A stretch of DNA of 64,000 nucleotides from an uncultured Gammaproteobacteria bacterium (GCA_937899415.1 CALBPI010000056.1:62001-126000), one strand, 5' to 3'. Shown: positions 9,047 through 18,977, counted from the stretch's first letter. The notes: generated by a model from the letters alone, not told the origin. Made by a program: numbers and translations.

Positions 9047-10857
9047 GGCTCGGTCCTGTCATCGGGCCAGAGCCGGTTACCGTCTTGATCGGTCTGCCGG
9101 CGCTGATACTGGTAACGAAATTTGCGGCGCAAGAGCCCGCCCGGATCGTCGGGAATCCGGCGCAGCCACTGTTCGAGTGCCTGTTGTTGTTCGGCGGCCG
9201 TGCGTTCCTCGGCCGTCTGCGCTTGCGCCGGCGTCGGCTCGCCATCGGGATCGGCCATCGCCTCGCGCAGCTGGCGTTGAATCTCCTCGATGTCCCGGCG
9301 CTCGGCCTCTTCGTCCGCACTGCTCGTTTGACGGTCGCGCGACGTGGGCTGGTCATCACCCGATTGCCCGTCCTCGGCGTCACCGCCCTGCGCGGACCCC
9401 GACCCGTCCTGCTGCTGGCCGCCGTCCTGCGGGTCGCCCTCACCCGAGTCGCCCTGGCCACCATTCTCGCCGCCCTGCTGCTGGTTGCCCTGGAGCTCCC
9501 GCAGCACATCGAGATTATGTTGTGCGTCTTCGTGGTCGGGGACGTCGGCGAGCAAGTCCTCATAGGCCGTGATGGCCGCCGCAATCTCGCCCGACCGCGC
9601 CAGTGCCGTGGCGTGGTTGTAGCGCGCGGTCGCACCCTCCAGGCCCTCGAATTGCGTCGCACTCTCGCTGAAGTCCCCGGCACGATAGGCCGCGCTGGCC
9701 TGCCAGGCGGGAGCGCGGAACAGCTCCGCCGCTTCGTAAGCCTTGCCGTCTTCGAGCGCCTCGGCGCCGCGCTGGTCTCGATTCTTCCACAGTGAATCCC
9801 AGGTACTGGCCTGGGCCGGCAGGGGCGTGATCATGATGAGCGCAAGACACCCCGCGACGACATAGCCGCCCCGGCGAAATGCGATCGCGACGAGCGGTAA
9901 TAGCAACAACGTGATCCAGGGGCCGCGGTCGAGCCAGCGCTCGATCGACTGTTCCGACCCCTCACTGTCGCGAGAGATTCCGCCGGGCTGCGACTGCAGC
10001 GACAGGGCCGCCAGATCGCTGTCGTCCGCACTGAGCCGCGCAAACCCGCCGTCGCCGGCGTCGGCGAGCCGGCGCAGTCCCGCAATGGGCACCTTGGGCA
10101 GCGCGATGTTGCCGCGACCGTCTGTCACAAAGCCCGAGTCCTCGGCCGGAATCGGACCACCGGCTTCGGTGCCGACAGCCAGCACGGACACCGTGTGCCC
10201 AGCATCACGAATGGTGCGCGCCGACGTCAGTGCGGGCGGCAGATTGCCGCCGTCCGTGATGAGCAAAATACGGCCTGTCTTGACGCCCGCCTGCTCGAGC
10301 AACTGGCGCGCCTTGTCGAGACCCGATTCGGGGTAGCTGCCCCGGCTGGGCATGAGGCTCGGAGACAACGTCGGCACGATGGCATCGATGGTGTCGATAT
10401 CGTCCGTGAGCGGTGTCACCACAAACGCATTGGCACTGAACACGACGAGCGCGGTTTCGCCGCCCTGTCGCTCTCGCAGGATGTCCTTGAGCTTGAGCCG
10501 CGCACGCGTGAGGCGCGAGGGTGCAACGTCCGTGGCCTCCATGGACCGCGACAGGTCAAGTGCAATCACCATGGCGTCACCATCCCGTGTGACAGGCACC
10601 GACTGACGTTCCCAGGCTGGCCCCGCCAGTGCGAGCGCACCCGTGATCACGGCCAGCGTGAGCAGCACGGGCGTCCAAACACTGCGCTCGGCCGGCCCGG
10701 CCTCGATGAGTACGGCGTCGCGCAGCGCAGGCGCGACGAGCGCGCGCCAGGCGTGGCTGACGCCCGCACCGCGAAGCCAGTACCAGGCGCCCAGCGCGAG
10801 CACGACCGGTATCGCCGCAAGCCACCAGGGTCTCAAAAAGTGCAGTTCCGCCATCAT
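9040..10857 (-). CDS. batB: BatB-type VWA protein fused to a BatC-like TPR region
   Basis: 605 residues. Two N-terminal membrane helices (~8-28, 62-80) precede a von Willebrand A domain with the metal-site motif DLSRS (Asp101, Ser103, Ser105) and a distal DGG. A third helix lies near residues 310-345, then TPR-like repeats (about 370-460). The tail of about 120 residues is almost only Gly, Gln, Asp, Glu and Arg, ending in an RFRYQYQRR segment. In Bacteroides the VWA (BatB) and TPR (BatC) parts are separate; here they are one polypeptide, as in many gammaproteobacteria. It overlaps batA and batD by a few bases at each end. Confidence 0.9.
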   Translation of the reverse strand: MMAELHFLRPWWLAAIPVVLALGAWYWLRGAGVSHAWRALVAPALRDAVLIEAGPAERSVWTPVLLTLAVITGALALAGPAWERQSVPVTRDGDAMVIALDLSRSMEATDVAPSRLTRARLKLKDILRERQGGETALVVFSANAFVVTPLTDDIDTIDAIVPTLSPSLMPSRGSYPESGLDKARQLLEQAGVKTGRILLITDGGNLPPALTSARTIRDAGHTVSVLAVGTEAGGPIPAEDSGFVTDGRGNIALPKVPIAGLRRLADAGDGGFARLSADDSDLAALSLQSQPGGISRDSEGSEQSIERWLDRGPWITLLLLPLVAIAFRRGGYVVAGCLALIMITPLPAQASTWDSLWKNRDQRGAEALEDGKAYEAAELFRAPAWQASAAYRAGDFSESATQFEGLEGATARYNHATALARSGEIAAAITAYEDLLADVPDHEDAQHNLDVLRELQGNQQQGGENGGQGDSGEGDPQDGGQQQDGSGSAQGGDAEDGQSGDDQPTSRDRQTSSADEEAERRDIEEIQRQLREAMADPDGEPTPAQAQTAEERTAAEQQQALEQWLRRIPDDPGGLLRRKFRYQYQRRQTDQDGNRLWPDDRTEPW

Positions 10858-11882
10858 CGTGCCGTCACCGTCATGACCATCCGCGGCAACGCCAGCGCGC
10901 CAAGCAGCAACAGGCCCAGGGCCAGCGGCAAATGGAACACCTCGTCCCGCGGCCGCAGACCCGACTCCTCGTCGGCGGCCGGCTCGAGCGCGTCCAGCTC
11001 CCGGTAGATGCCTGCCAGGCCCGCGGTGTCGCGGGCGCGGAAGTAACGTCCGCCCGTGATTTCCGCAATGCGGGTCAGCGTCTCCTCATCGAGGTCCGAA
11101 GACGGATTGACGAGACGCGGGATCATGCCCGACTGGATCTGCATGCGTTCGGCGCCGATGCCGATCGTATAAATCTTGAGTCCGATCGTCGCTGCGAGTT
11201 CCGCAGCCTTGAGCGGCTCGATACTGCCGGCCGTGTTGGCGCCGTCCGTGAGCAAAACGAGAACTTGCTCCTCACCGTCGGCGTCAGCCTCGCGCAATCG
11301 CTTTACGGCCAGCGCAATCGCGTCGCCAATCGCGGTCTTTTCGCCGGCGAGACCAATGGCGGACTCCAGTAACAGCGTCTTGATCGTTTGCCGGTCGAAG
11401 GTCAGCGGCGTCTGCAGGTAGGCGCGGACACCAAACAGGATCAGGCCCAAACGGTCGCCCTCGCGGCGATCGATGAAATCGCCACCCACGGCCTTGGTCG
11501 CAGTCAGCCGGTCGACGGCGCGCCCCGCGAGCTGGAAGTCCTTGGCCTCCATGCTGCCCGAGAGGTCGACCGCGAGCATGAGGTTGCGACCCGTGAGCGG
11601 CGCCGACTGCGCGTCGGCCAGCAGCTGCGGTCGCGTTGCAGCCGCGACGATCAGGCACCACGCCAGCAAACCGAAAAGCGTGCGCGGCGTGAGCCAGGCG
11701 CTACCGACCGGCTTGGTTTCGATGAGTGCCGCAAAACCACCACCCGCCGGCACACGCAGTGCACCCCCCGTGGCATCGCGCGTCACGGGCGGCAACAACC
11801 AGGCCAACAATGGCAGCGGCAACGTCAGCGCCAGCCAGGGCCAGGCGAAGACGAGATTCTCGAGCCAGACGGAAAGGTTCAC
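10854..11882 (-). CDS. batA: BatA-type VWA-domain membrane protein
   Basis: 342 residues from GTG 11882. This start overlaps the DUF4381 stop (TCGTGA) and has a strong GGGGGGTGG upstream; the longer ATG 11924 would lie inside the previous gene. Helices at ~12-30 and ~68-82 are followed by a VWA domain with complete MIDAS motif DLSGS (Asp106, Ser108, Ser110) and LTDGANTAG. A C-terminal helix near residue 320 anchors it so that the VWA domain probably faces the periplasm. It is expected to act with BatB/BatD and the MoxR ATPase of the same operon. Confidence 0.92.
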   Translation of the reverse strand: MNLSVWLENLVFAWPWLALTLPLPLLAWLLPPVTRDATGGALRVPAGGGFAALIETKPVGSAWLTPRTLFGLLAWCLIVAAATRPQLLADAQSAPLTGRNLMLAVDLSGSMEAKDFQLAGRAVDRLTATKAVGGDFIDRREGDRLGLILFGVRAYLQTPLTFDRQTIKTLLLESAIGLAGEKTAIGDAIALAVKRLREADADGEEQVLVLLTDGANTAGSIEPLKAAELAATIGLKIYTIGIGAERMQIQSGMIPRLVNPSSDLDEETLTRIAEITGGRYFRARDTAGLAGIYRELDALEPAADEESGLRPRDEVFHLPLALGLLLLGALALPRMVMTVTAR

Positions 11883-12367
11883 GAGGCCACCCCCCGTGCG
11901 GCCACGCGCGGCCAGCGCTTGCACAGCTCGACGAGTGCCGTGACCTCCGCGGCACCCAGTTGCGGCGCTTCGGGTCGGTAGGCCGCGTCGAGCAGCAACG
12001 CACCCGGCGCCGCATCAAACGGGGCATCCACGAGCGGCGCATTGAGGTGTCGACGCCAGGCATCGCCCACGAGACCCGCCGTCTTGTCGCGGCCCGAGAT
12101 GGCAATGGCTGTGCGACGCAAGGTCGCGGCCAGACCGCAGAGCAAGGCGCGATGGTCACCGGTCGCGCGCCAGTCCCGCTCAAGACGCACGACCTCGCGG
12201 TTGGCGAGCCGGCCCAACGCGTTGCGCCGGTATCGGATCAGGAAGACCAGGCCAACGAGCGCAAAAACGACGAGCGCGGCCAGCAACCACCAGCCTGGCG
12301 CCAGCGGCCACCAGCCCGGTGCGTCGGGCAGGTGGATGTCGCGCAGCGGCAGGTCGGCCGGGTTCAT
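11879..12367 (-). CDS. DUF4381 membrane protein of the Bat operon
   Basis: 162 residues. A short N-terminus (LPLRDIHLPDAPGWWPLAPG) ends in the PGWWPLAPGWW signature of DUF4381. It is followed by one transmembrane helix (~27-45) and a cytoplasmic helical domain with basic residues directly after the helix. The function of the family is unknown; it occurs between the DUF58 and batA genes in MoxR/Bat operons, as here, with 4-base overlaps on both sides. Confidence 0.85.
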   Translation of the reverse strand: MNPADLPLRDIHLPDAPGWWPLAPGWWLLAALVVFALVGLVFLIRYRRNALGRLANREVVRLERDWRATGDHRALLCGLAATLRRTAIAISGRDKTAGLVGDAWRRHLNAPLVDAPFDAAPGALLLDAAYRPEAPQLGAAEVTALVELCKRWPRVAARGVAS

Positions 12368-13332
12368 CGGGTCATCCGCGAGGTCACGCCGACACCGACC
12401 CGCCCCATGAGGCCCTGCATGACCTCAAGCGGATCGTCATCGGTGGAGACTTCCTGAAAACTCACGCGACTGCGTTCGCAAAGTTCGCCCAGCGCGTCGC
12501 GGCGGGCTTCGAAGCGTGCGATCCAGTCGCGGCGGCGTTTGCCCGTGGTGTCGATGACCAGGCGGCGGCCGGCGATCGACAGTGGGTAGCGACCCGCGGG
12601 CGGCAACTCACGTTCCAGACCGTCACTGATAAAGAGCACGAGCACGTCGTTGTGGCGCGCGATGCTGACGAGATGCGCGCTGGCTTTCTCGGTCATACCC
12701 GTAAAATCGCCGGCCAGCGCGATAAGGCTGCCCGGGTGCGCCACGCGGTGCAGGCCCGCGAGCGTGCGCTCGACAACGCCCGTATCCGAGTTCGGCGCAT
12801 CAAATTGCGACTGCATGGCGGCCATTTGATGAATGAGCCGCAGGGCAGCGCGGTGTCCCAGCAGCGGGCGCAGTTCCGCATGCTGCGCGCCATTGAATAC
12901 GAAACCACCCAGGCGATCGCCACGCTGCACCGCAGCCCAGCCCAGCAAGGCCGCAAGTCGTGCAGCCTGCACACCTTTAAACACACCGCGCGTGGCGAAC
13001 TGCATGGTCGGTCGCTGGTCGACCCAGCAAAACACGGGGCGCTCGCGCTCTTCGCGAAACAGCTTCGTGTAGGCGCGGCCGGTGCGCGCCGTCAGCCGCC
13101 AGTCGATGTTGCGGGGGTCGTCGCCGTCCTGGTAGAGCCGCGCCTCATCGAATTCCATGCCGCGCCCCTTGAAGTGCGACAGGTAGTTGCCGCCGCGCCG
13201 CGCGCGGATGCGCAGCGCGTCGAGGCTCAGGTGACGGGCCGCATCGCGCAACCGGATCAGCTCGGTCTGCGACACGAGGGACGGGTCATGCGTGACGATC
13301 CGTCCGGCGCCGACGTCGGTCGCGGCGCTCAC
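12364..13332 (-). CDS. DUF58-family VWA-like protein
   Basis: 322 residues, soluble, with the family signature GDDPRNIDWR at residues 70-79 and the following ARTGRAYTKLFREERERPVF. The C-terminal half is VWA-like with degenerate metal-site residues (CWVDQRPTM). DUF58 proteins are standard partners of MoxR ATPases. It starts 4 bases after the moxR stop and overlaps the DUF4381 gene. No membrane segment, so it is probably cytoplasmic. Confidence 0.9.
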   Translation of the reverse strand: MSAATDVGAGRIVTHDPSLVSQTELIRLRDAARHLSLDALRIRARRGGNYLSHFKGRGMEFDEARLYQDGDDPRNIDWRLTARTGRAYTKLFREERERPVFCWVDQRPTMQFATRGVFKGVQAARLAALLGWAAVQRGDRLGGFVFNGAQHAELRPLLGHRAALRLIHQMAAMQSQFDAPNSDTGVVERTLAGLHRVAHPGSLIALAGDFTGMTEKASAHLVSIARHNDVLVLFISDGLERELPPAGRYPLSIAGRRLVIDTTGKRRRDWIARFEARRDALGELCERSRVSFQEVSTDDDPLEVMQGLMGRVGVGVTSRMTR

Positions 13333-13336
13333 GGCG

Positions 13337-14320
<984 letters not shown>

Positions 14321-14412
14321 GACCGTTTCCGTTGCAGTTACCTGGGCCGGCGAGTGTAGAGTATCCGCCTCGGGCGGCTCAACGCAGGCCGCTGTTTCGG
14401 CGAACCTCTTTA

Positions 14413-14934
14413 ATGACGCTTTTCGGCACCCGGAATTCCCTGAAGGCCCAATGTCGGCGGTCGCTGAGCCTGATTGTGCTCTCGCTCGCCCTCGTGGCGG
14501 GCGCCCGGGCCCAGGTACTGCCCGAGGCGCCGATCCCGTTTGACCGCCTGCGATCCGCGTTTCCCCCGGCCGTGGTCATCGCGCAGGGCGCGACCGCGTG
14601 CTACCGGCTCGATGCGTTGCTGGCCGACACGCCCGCTCGGCGCACGCGGGGCCTCATGTTCGTCGAATCGATGGCGGACGACGCAGGCATGCTATTTACC
14701 TACCCGCGACCGGCCACCTTATCTATCTGGATGAAAAACACGCTCATCCCGCTAGACATCATCTTCGCCGACGGCGACGGCAATATTATTAATGTCGTCC
14801 GGGGCACACCGCTGTCGCTTGAGAGCCTGCCCTCAGCGCGCCCCGCGCGCTACGTGCTCGAGCTCAATGCCGGCCGTAGCGAGGCTCTGGGGCTCGACGC
14901 AGAGGCCCGGCTGCTGGTTTTCGGAGACTCTTGA
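14413..14934 (+). CDS. DUF192-family secreted protein
   Basis: 173 residues from ATG 14413; an earlier in-frame ATG at 14332 would put 27 residues before the signal peptide. The signal peptide covers about residues 1-34 and ends in AGARAQ. The DUF192 domain follows with RTRGLMFVESMADDAGMLF, the conserved SIWMKNTLIPLDIIFAD and a YVLELNAGRSEALGL end. The family is small, periplasmic and widespread; its biochemical role is not established. It ends one base before the convergent unknown gene. Confidence 0.88.
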   Translation: MTLFGTRNSLKAQCRRSLSLIVLSLALVAGARAQVLPEAPIPFDRLRSAFPPAVVIAQGATACYRLDALLADTPARRTRGLMFVESMADDAGMLFTYPRPATLSIWMKNTLIPLDIIFADGDGNIINVVRGTPLSLESLPSARPARYVLELNAGRSEALGLDAEARLLVFGDS

Positions 14935-14935
14935 G

Positions 14936-15517
14936 TCAGCGAACGCGTTCGACGCGGATGGTGCGGTTCGAGCCCTCAACCTGCAGCCGGTAGCTGCCAA
15001 ACGCCCGTTTACGGATGTAGACCCTGGGATTCGCCGGGCCGCGATAGCGCGCACTGCCCGACTGCACCTGCCGCCACACCTGGCCGTTCTCGAGCTCGAA
15101 TACCGTGTTGCCTGTCCACCCTCTGTAGTCGCCAACAAGGCGAGACTCGAGTACGTCGGGCGTCTCCGCTTCGCGTTCCACCTGCTCGATGCCGAAGCGC
15201 TCCGGCGAGTCCGGTGCTGCCAGTGTGCCTGAGACCTGCGGCTGGGCGGGTGCTTTCGGTTCTGCCGCAACCGTGACATCGGTCGGGGCAGCGGGGGTTG
15301 TCGGTATCGTCGTGGCTTGCACGTCGGGAGGCTCCGGCGCTGCCGGCGGTGTCACGGTGTCTTTCGCCAGCGCGTCGTAGCAGGCCAGTCGTTCGGCATC
15401 CGCGGACAGAGACCGACAGGCCGCGAGGCCCGTCTCGACCGGTGTGGCCGCCGCCGCAGCGACGTTGGCGACCGCCAGCATGGCGGCAAGACCCAGGGGG
15501 CTCAGCGTGTTCGACAT
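14936..15517 (-). CDS. Secreted protein of unknown function, Ala/Pro linker and small C-terminal domain
   Basis: 193 residues from ATG 15517; a longer frame to 15742 begins in a low-complexity region and lacks the signal peptide at its start. Residues 1-23 form a signal peptide. A short Cys-containing segment (LAACRSLSADAERLACYDALAKD) resembles the start of many envelope proteins where two cysteines bracket a helix. A Pro/Ala/Thr-rich linker (~50-105) then leads to a compact beta-rich C-terminus (NGQVWRQVQSG, RKRAFGSYRLQVEGSN). This last part resembles a pattern seen in small periplasmic proteins with a terminal ORxF/FGSY-type strand, but I cannot assign a named family. Function unknown. Confidence 0.6.
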   Translation of the reverse strand: MSNTLSPLGLAAMLAVANVAAAAATPVETGLAACRSLSADAERLACYDALAKDTVTPPAAPEPPDVQATTIPTTPAAPTDVTVAAEPKAPAQPQVSGTLAAPDSPERFGIEQVEREAETPDVLESRLVGDYRGWTGNTVFELENGQVWRQVQSGSARYRGPANPRVYIRKRAFGSYRLQVEGSNRTIRVERVR

Positions 15518-15609
15518 GGCCTGAAAATCCGTCAAGACAGGGGCGCCGAGTCTAGCCCAAAACCGCCCTCGCCGGCGGCTCCAAAGCCCCCGTGAAACCC
15601 CTCCGAACC

Positions 15610-15629
15610 TTGTGTGCTTTTCGCAACAC
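15610..15629 (+). repeat. Operator-like 20-mer, copy 1
   Basis: TTGTGTGCTTTTCGCAACAC. It matches copy 2 at 17 of 20 bases and is itself an imperfect inverted repeat (TTGTGTGC / GCAACACAA). Location upstream of the receptor promoter suggests a protein-binding site; this is inference. Confidence 0.5.
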
Positions 15630-15838
15630 AAAGCCAAAAAAGGGCGCTTTTTGCGCATTTTGGCCTGCCGGGACTCGCCTGTTTCGGGCATTTCGTGTGC
15701 GCGAGGCCACGCTATTTTCAGTGCGTTGCAAAACTGCATCAAAATTTTTTTACAGCAAAAAAACTTTCATTGACAACTAGTTAATTCACTCTAGGCCGGC
15801 CAGAAGTACGCATTGAAGCGGTTCGGACCCCTTGAGGC

Positions 15839-15858
15839 TTGTGCACTTTTTGCAACAC
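15839..15858 (+). repeat. Operator-like 20-mer, copy 2
   Basis: TTGTGCACTTTTTGCAACAC, ending 4 bases before the putative -35 hexamer at 15863. An inverted, more diverged copy (GTGCGTTGCAAAACTGCAT) lies at 15721-15739, making three related sites in 250 bases. Confidence 0.5.
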
Positions 15859-15862
15859 TCCG

Positions 15863-15890
15863 TTGGCCAAAAAGGCTTGCGTGGTATTAT
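15863..15890 (+). promoter_or_regulatory. Putative sigma-70 promoter of the TonB-dependent receptor
   Basis: TTGGCC and TATTAT separated by 16 bases; the -10 is strong and the -35 is moderate. Start of transcription would fall near 15897, giving a leader of about 150 bases. Confidence 0.5.
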
Positions 15891-16045
15891 CGGCGCACTC
15901 ATTCGTCATCGAATGTGTTGATTGGCTGCGTGGGAAAGCAATAACAATCGGGGACCCGGGGGCTTTCTGGGGAACCACCTTGCAACTGGTCGCATACCCA
16001 ATCTTGTTCAAAATAACGAGAAAACCGTTACCTCAGGAGGAATTC

Positions 16046-18763
16046 ATGAGTAACACCCTGCTACGCCGCGCAGTGCGCACGGCGCTGGCTGCCGGCGCCG
16101 TCGCCGGTCTGGCCCAGTCGCCCGCCGCATTCGCGCAGGACGACGACACCAAGGAACTGGACAACGTCCAGGTCACGGGTTCGCGTCTCTCGCGTGCTGA
16201 TATCGAAACGGCCCAGCCCGTTACGGTTATCGATCGCGAAGACATTGACCTGTCGGGTGACACCACGGTTGCAGAAGTTCTGCAGACGAGTGTCTTCAAC
16301 AGCTTCGGCTCCTTCCGTGCTACCTCGGGTTTCGCTAACGGCCAGGCTGCCGTTAACGAAGTTTCGCTGCGTGGTCTCGGCTCGAACCGTACCCTCGTAC
16401 TGCTCGACGGCCGCCGTATCTCTGCTACGGGCGGTTCGGGTGGTGCTGCACAGAACCTCAACCAGATTCCTCTGGCGGTTGTCGACCGGATCGAAGTGCT
16501 GCGTGACGGCGCCTCGGCCATTTACGGTTCTGCCGCCATCGCCGGTGTAATCAACATCATCACGCGTCGCGACTTCGATGGCGCGGAACTGAGCTACCAG
16601 CAGACGTTCCCGAGTGACGGTGGTGAGCAGGTTCGCGCTTCGGCGACGGTTGGTGTCAGCTCCGCCAAGGGCAACATCTACTTCACGCTGTCGTCGCTAT
16701 CGGGCAAGCCGCAGTACTACCGTGATGTCGACTACGCAAGCTCTGCCCCCGCTAACGGCGGTATCAGCTCGTTCGGCTTCCCGGCTACGGCTATCGGCCT
16801 GACCAGTGGCACGACCAACGTCGACAGCCGCTGCCCTGACGCGGTTGGCGCCTCGCAGGAATTCCCGAACAGCTACGCCTGGGGTCTGGACAACGCGGGT
16901 GACATCTTCATCGGCAACACGGCTGCAGACGGCTCGACGGCTATCCGTTGTGCTTACGACTTCGCGCAGGACATCATGTCCGTGCCGCGTGTTCGTGAGT
17001 TCGGCGCCCTGGTCCGTGGTAACTACGACCTTTCGTCGAACCTGCGTGTCCGCTCTCGCGTTCTCGTATCGCAGCTGAACTCGGACACGCGCTTCGCAGG
17101 TACGCCTGTGACGGCTCCGTTCCCGATTCTGCCCGCTACGCTGGCCGACGGCTCGCCGAACCCGACGAACCCGTACGTACAGTTCGGTCTGCCGGCTCCG
17201 GAAGACTTCCTGCTGCTGTTCCGCACGGTCGGTAACGGTACTCGTGACAACACCGTCACCGAGAACATCATCGACACGTGGGTCGGCCTGCAGGGTGAGA
17301 CGGACTGGTTCAACGGTACGTTCCAGTGGGAAACGAACCTGCAGTTCAATCGCAACATCACTAACAACCAGACATTCAACCTGGTGAACAAGGAAGTGTT
17401 GCAGCAGCTGCTCGACAACGGCCAGCTCGACGTTTTCAACGTACTGGGCAACGGTGTTGACCTCGACGTACAGCGTACGGCGAACCACACCGGTACCTAC
17501 GACGCTGAAATCCACCGTCTGACCTGGGACGCGATCGCCAACTTCGACCTCGGTGAACTGCCGTCAGGTCCGATCTCGTGGGCGTGGGGTGTTGAGTACA
17601 ACGACACCGACTTCGACCAGCTGAACGACGTTGAATCCAACCGTCTGGTCATCGCTGGCTCGGCCGGCGGCGACAACATCTCGGAAGGTCGTATCAACTA
17701 CTCGACATTCTTCGAAGCTGCGATTCCGGTGCTTGACAACGTCGACGTCAACATCGCAGGTCGTTACGAGACGTACAACGATCCGGGCATCGGCAGTGAA
17801 TTCACGCCGGCGTTCAGTGTCGCTTGGCGTCCGATCGACCGCCTGCTGGTTCGTGCCACGTACGGTGAGGGCTTCCGTGCCCCGGCGTTCGACGAACTGT
17901 ACGGCAACGTTTCGGAAAGCTTCCCGCCGGGCACCGACTTCTACGGTGCAGCCATCGGTGTAGCTCCGAGTGGCCCGACGCAGTACCGCTCGTTCTTCGG
18001 CGGCAACCCGAACCTGAAGCCTGAGTTCTCGAAGAGCTGGACGTTTGGCACCGTGTTCTCGCCGATCGACGGCCTGGACATCGATGTCAGCTACTACCAC
18101 ATCGAGTTCACGAACTTCGTAACGACCAACACGCTGGGTCGTGAGTTCAACGCGGACTTCGCTGCCAACTGCCCGGACGGCACACCTGCTTCGTGTGTTC
18201 CGGCTTCGCAGTACGTTGCCACGACGAACATCACGCGTAACACCGACGGTACGGTTGACTTCATCTCTCTGCAGCAGAACAACTTTGAAGGTGTAGAGAC
18301 TGAAGGTATCGACGTAAACGTCCAGTACGCTCTGTCGACGGACGCCACGGGTGACTTCGTATTCGGTATTGAAGCTGCGCGCGTACTCAACTACGAGCAG
18401 CAGATCTTTGCCGACGATCCCGTGAACGACATCGCCAGCACGCTGGGTGTGCCTGACACGCGTATCAACCCGTTCGCAACGTGGACCTACGGCGACTTCA
18501 CGGTCGGCGCCACGGGCCGCTACATCAGCGGTCAGGACGAAAACCTGGGTGGTACGGACTTCTCGATCTCGAGCCACTTCGAATTGGACGTCCAGGCCAG
18601 CTACGTGCTGCCTTGGGACGCCACCGTCACGATCGGTGCGCAGAACGTCCTGAACGAAGAGCCGGAGCAGAACGAGGACGTCTACGGCTGGGAGCCCTTC
18701 GACTTCTCGCTGTACAACACGCTCGGTACCGTTCCGTACCTGCGCTACCGTCAGAACTTCTGA
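16046..18763 (+). CDS. TonB-dependent outer-membrane receptor
   Basis: 905 residues from ATG 16046, directly behind AGGAGG; the reading frame is open further upstream but without a start signal. A basic signal peptide (to about residue 31) is followed by a TonB-box-like ELDNVQVTGSRL, the plug domain (about 45-160, with RGLGSNRTLVLLDGRR and RIEVLRDGASAIYGSAAIAG), and a 22-strand-type barrel ending in the typical aromatic terminus LRYRQNF. Ligand unknown; the SusC-like N-terminal extension is absent. Codons are strikingly biased to GGT, CGT and GCT compared with the GC-ending codons of its neighbours, which suggests very high expression. Two strong terminators follow. No TonB/ExbB or catabolic partner is next to it. 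Confidence 0.95.
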   Translation: MSNTLLRRAVRTALAAGAVAGLAQSPAAFAQDDDTKELDNVQVTGSRLSRADIETAQPVTVIDREDIDLSGDTTVAEVLQTSVFNSFGSFRATSGFANGQAAVNEVSLRGLGSNRTLVLLDGRRISATGGSGGAAQNLNQIPLAVVDRIEVLRDGASAIYGSAAIAGVINIITRRDFDGAELSYQQTFPSDGGEQVRASATVGVSSAKGNIYFTLSSLSGKPQYYRDVDYASSAPANGGISSFGFPATAIGLTSGTTNVDSRCPDAVGASQEFPNSYAWGLDNAGDIFIGNTAADGSTAIRCAYDFAQDIMSVPRVREFGALVRGNYDLSSNLRVRSRVLVSQLNSDTRFAGTPVTAPFPILPATLADGSPNPTNPYVQFGLPAPEDFLLLFRTVGNGTRDNTVTENIIDTWVGLQGETDWFNGTFQWETNLQFNRNITNNQTFNLVNKEVLQQLLDNGQLDVFNVLGNGVDLDVQRTANHTGTYDAEIHRLTWDAIANFDLGELPSGPISWAWGVEYNDTDFDQLNDVESNRLVIAGSAGGDNISEGRINYSTFFEAAIPVLDNVDVNIAGRYETYNDPGIGSEFTPAFSVAWRPIDRLLVRATYGEGFRAPAFDELYGNVSESFPPGTDFYGAAIGVAPSGPTQYRSFFGGNPNLKPEFSKSWTFGTVFSPIDGLDIDVSYYHIEFTNFVTTNTLGREFNADFAANCPDGTPASCVPASQYVATTNITRNTDGTVDFISLQQNNFEGVETEGIDVNVQYALSTDATGDFVFGIEAARVLNYEQQIFADDPVNDIASTLGVPDTRINPFATWTYGDFTVGATGRYISGQDENLGGTDFSISSHFELDVQASYVLPWDATVTIGAQNVLNEEPEQNEDVYGWEPFDFSLYNTLGTVPYLRYRQNF

Positions 18764-18798
18764 TCTGACCAAAGCGCACGTTGCGTAAGCAACAGAGA

Positions 18799-18826
18799 GA
18801 AGGGGCCTTCGGGCCCCTTCTTTTTT
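18799..18826 (+). terminator. Rho-independent terminator of the TonB-dependent receptor
   Basis: Stem GAAGGGGCC / GGCCCCTTC with TTCG tetraloop followed by six T, 36 bases after the stop codon. Confidence 0.92.
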
Positions 18827-18833
18827 GCAAGAG

Positions 18834-18862
18834 AAAAAGGCCTGCGTACCGCAGGCCTTTTT
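18834..18862. terminator. Second, symmetric terminator
   Basis: AAAAAGGCCTGCG / CGCAGGCCTTTTT around a short loop: A-run on one side and T-run on the other, so it can act in both directions. Tandem with the preceding terminator. Confidence 0.8.
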
Positions 18863-18867
18863 CTTTT

Positions 18868-18977
18868 GTCATCGCGAGGGCCGCCCCACAGCCGTCATCG
18901 CGAGGGCTGCCCCACAACCGTCATCGCGAGGGCCGCCCCACAGCCGTCATCGCGAGGGCCGCAGGCCCGCGGCGACC
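18868..18977 (+). repeat. Tandem 26-bp REP-like repeat, left cluster
   Basis: Three 26-bp units at 18868, 18894 and 18920 (consensus GTCATCGCGAGGGCCGCCCC followed by ACAGCC; unit 2 differs by two bases). A fourth copy at 18946 runs into a palindromic core GGCCGCAGGCCCGCGG. The GTCATYGCGAG head is a common dispersed bacterial palindrome (REP/BIME type). No spacers, so not a CRISPR. Confidence 0.75.

Larger units (their letters stand above)
15518..16045. promoter_or_regulatory. 528-bp gap: regulatory region of the TonB-dependent receptor
   Basis: No convincing gene. The stretch is more AT-rich than its surroundings and carries: a repeated 20-mer at 15610-15629 and 15839-15858, an inverted partial copy at 15721-15739, a likely sigma-70 promoter (TTGGCC 15863, TATTAT 15885), a small hairpin CATTCG-TCAT-CGAATG at 15900-15915, and a perfect AGGAGG ribosome site at 16035-16040. 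The implied leader is about 150 bases, long enough for further control. Confidence 0.6.

Noticed and set aside
15888-15895. Exact sigma-28 -10 (GCCGATAA) on the minus strand
   Set aside because: No TAAA at the required spacing and no minus-strand gene that would use it; overlaps the receptor promoter by chance.
17564-18772. 402-residue open frame antisense to the TonB-dependent receptor
   Set aside because: Lies wholly opposite a clear receptor gene; its residue composition (Val/Arg/Asp-rich, repetitive) is the shadow of biased codons and it has no ribosome site or domain.
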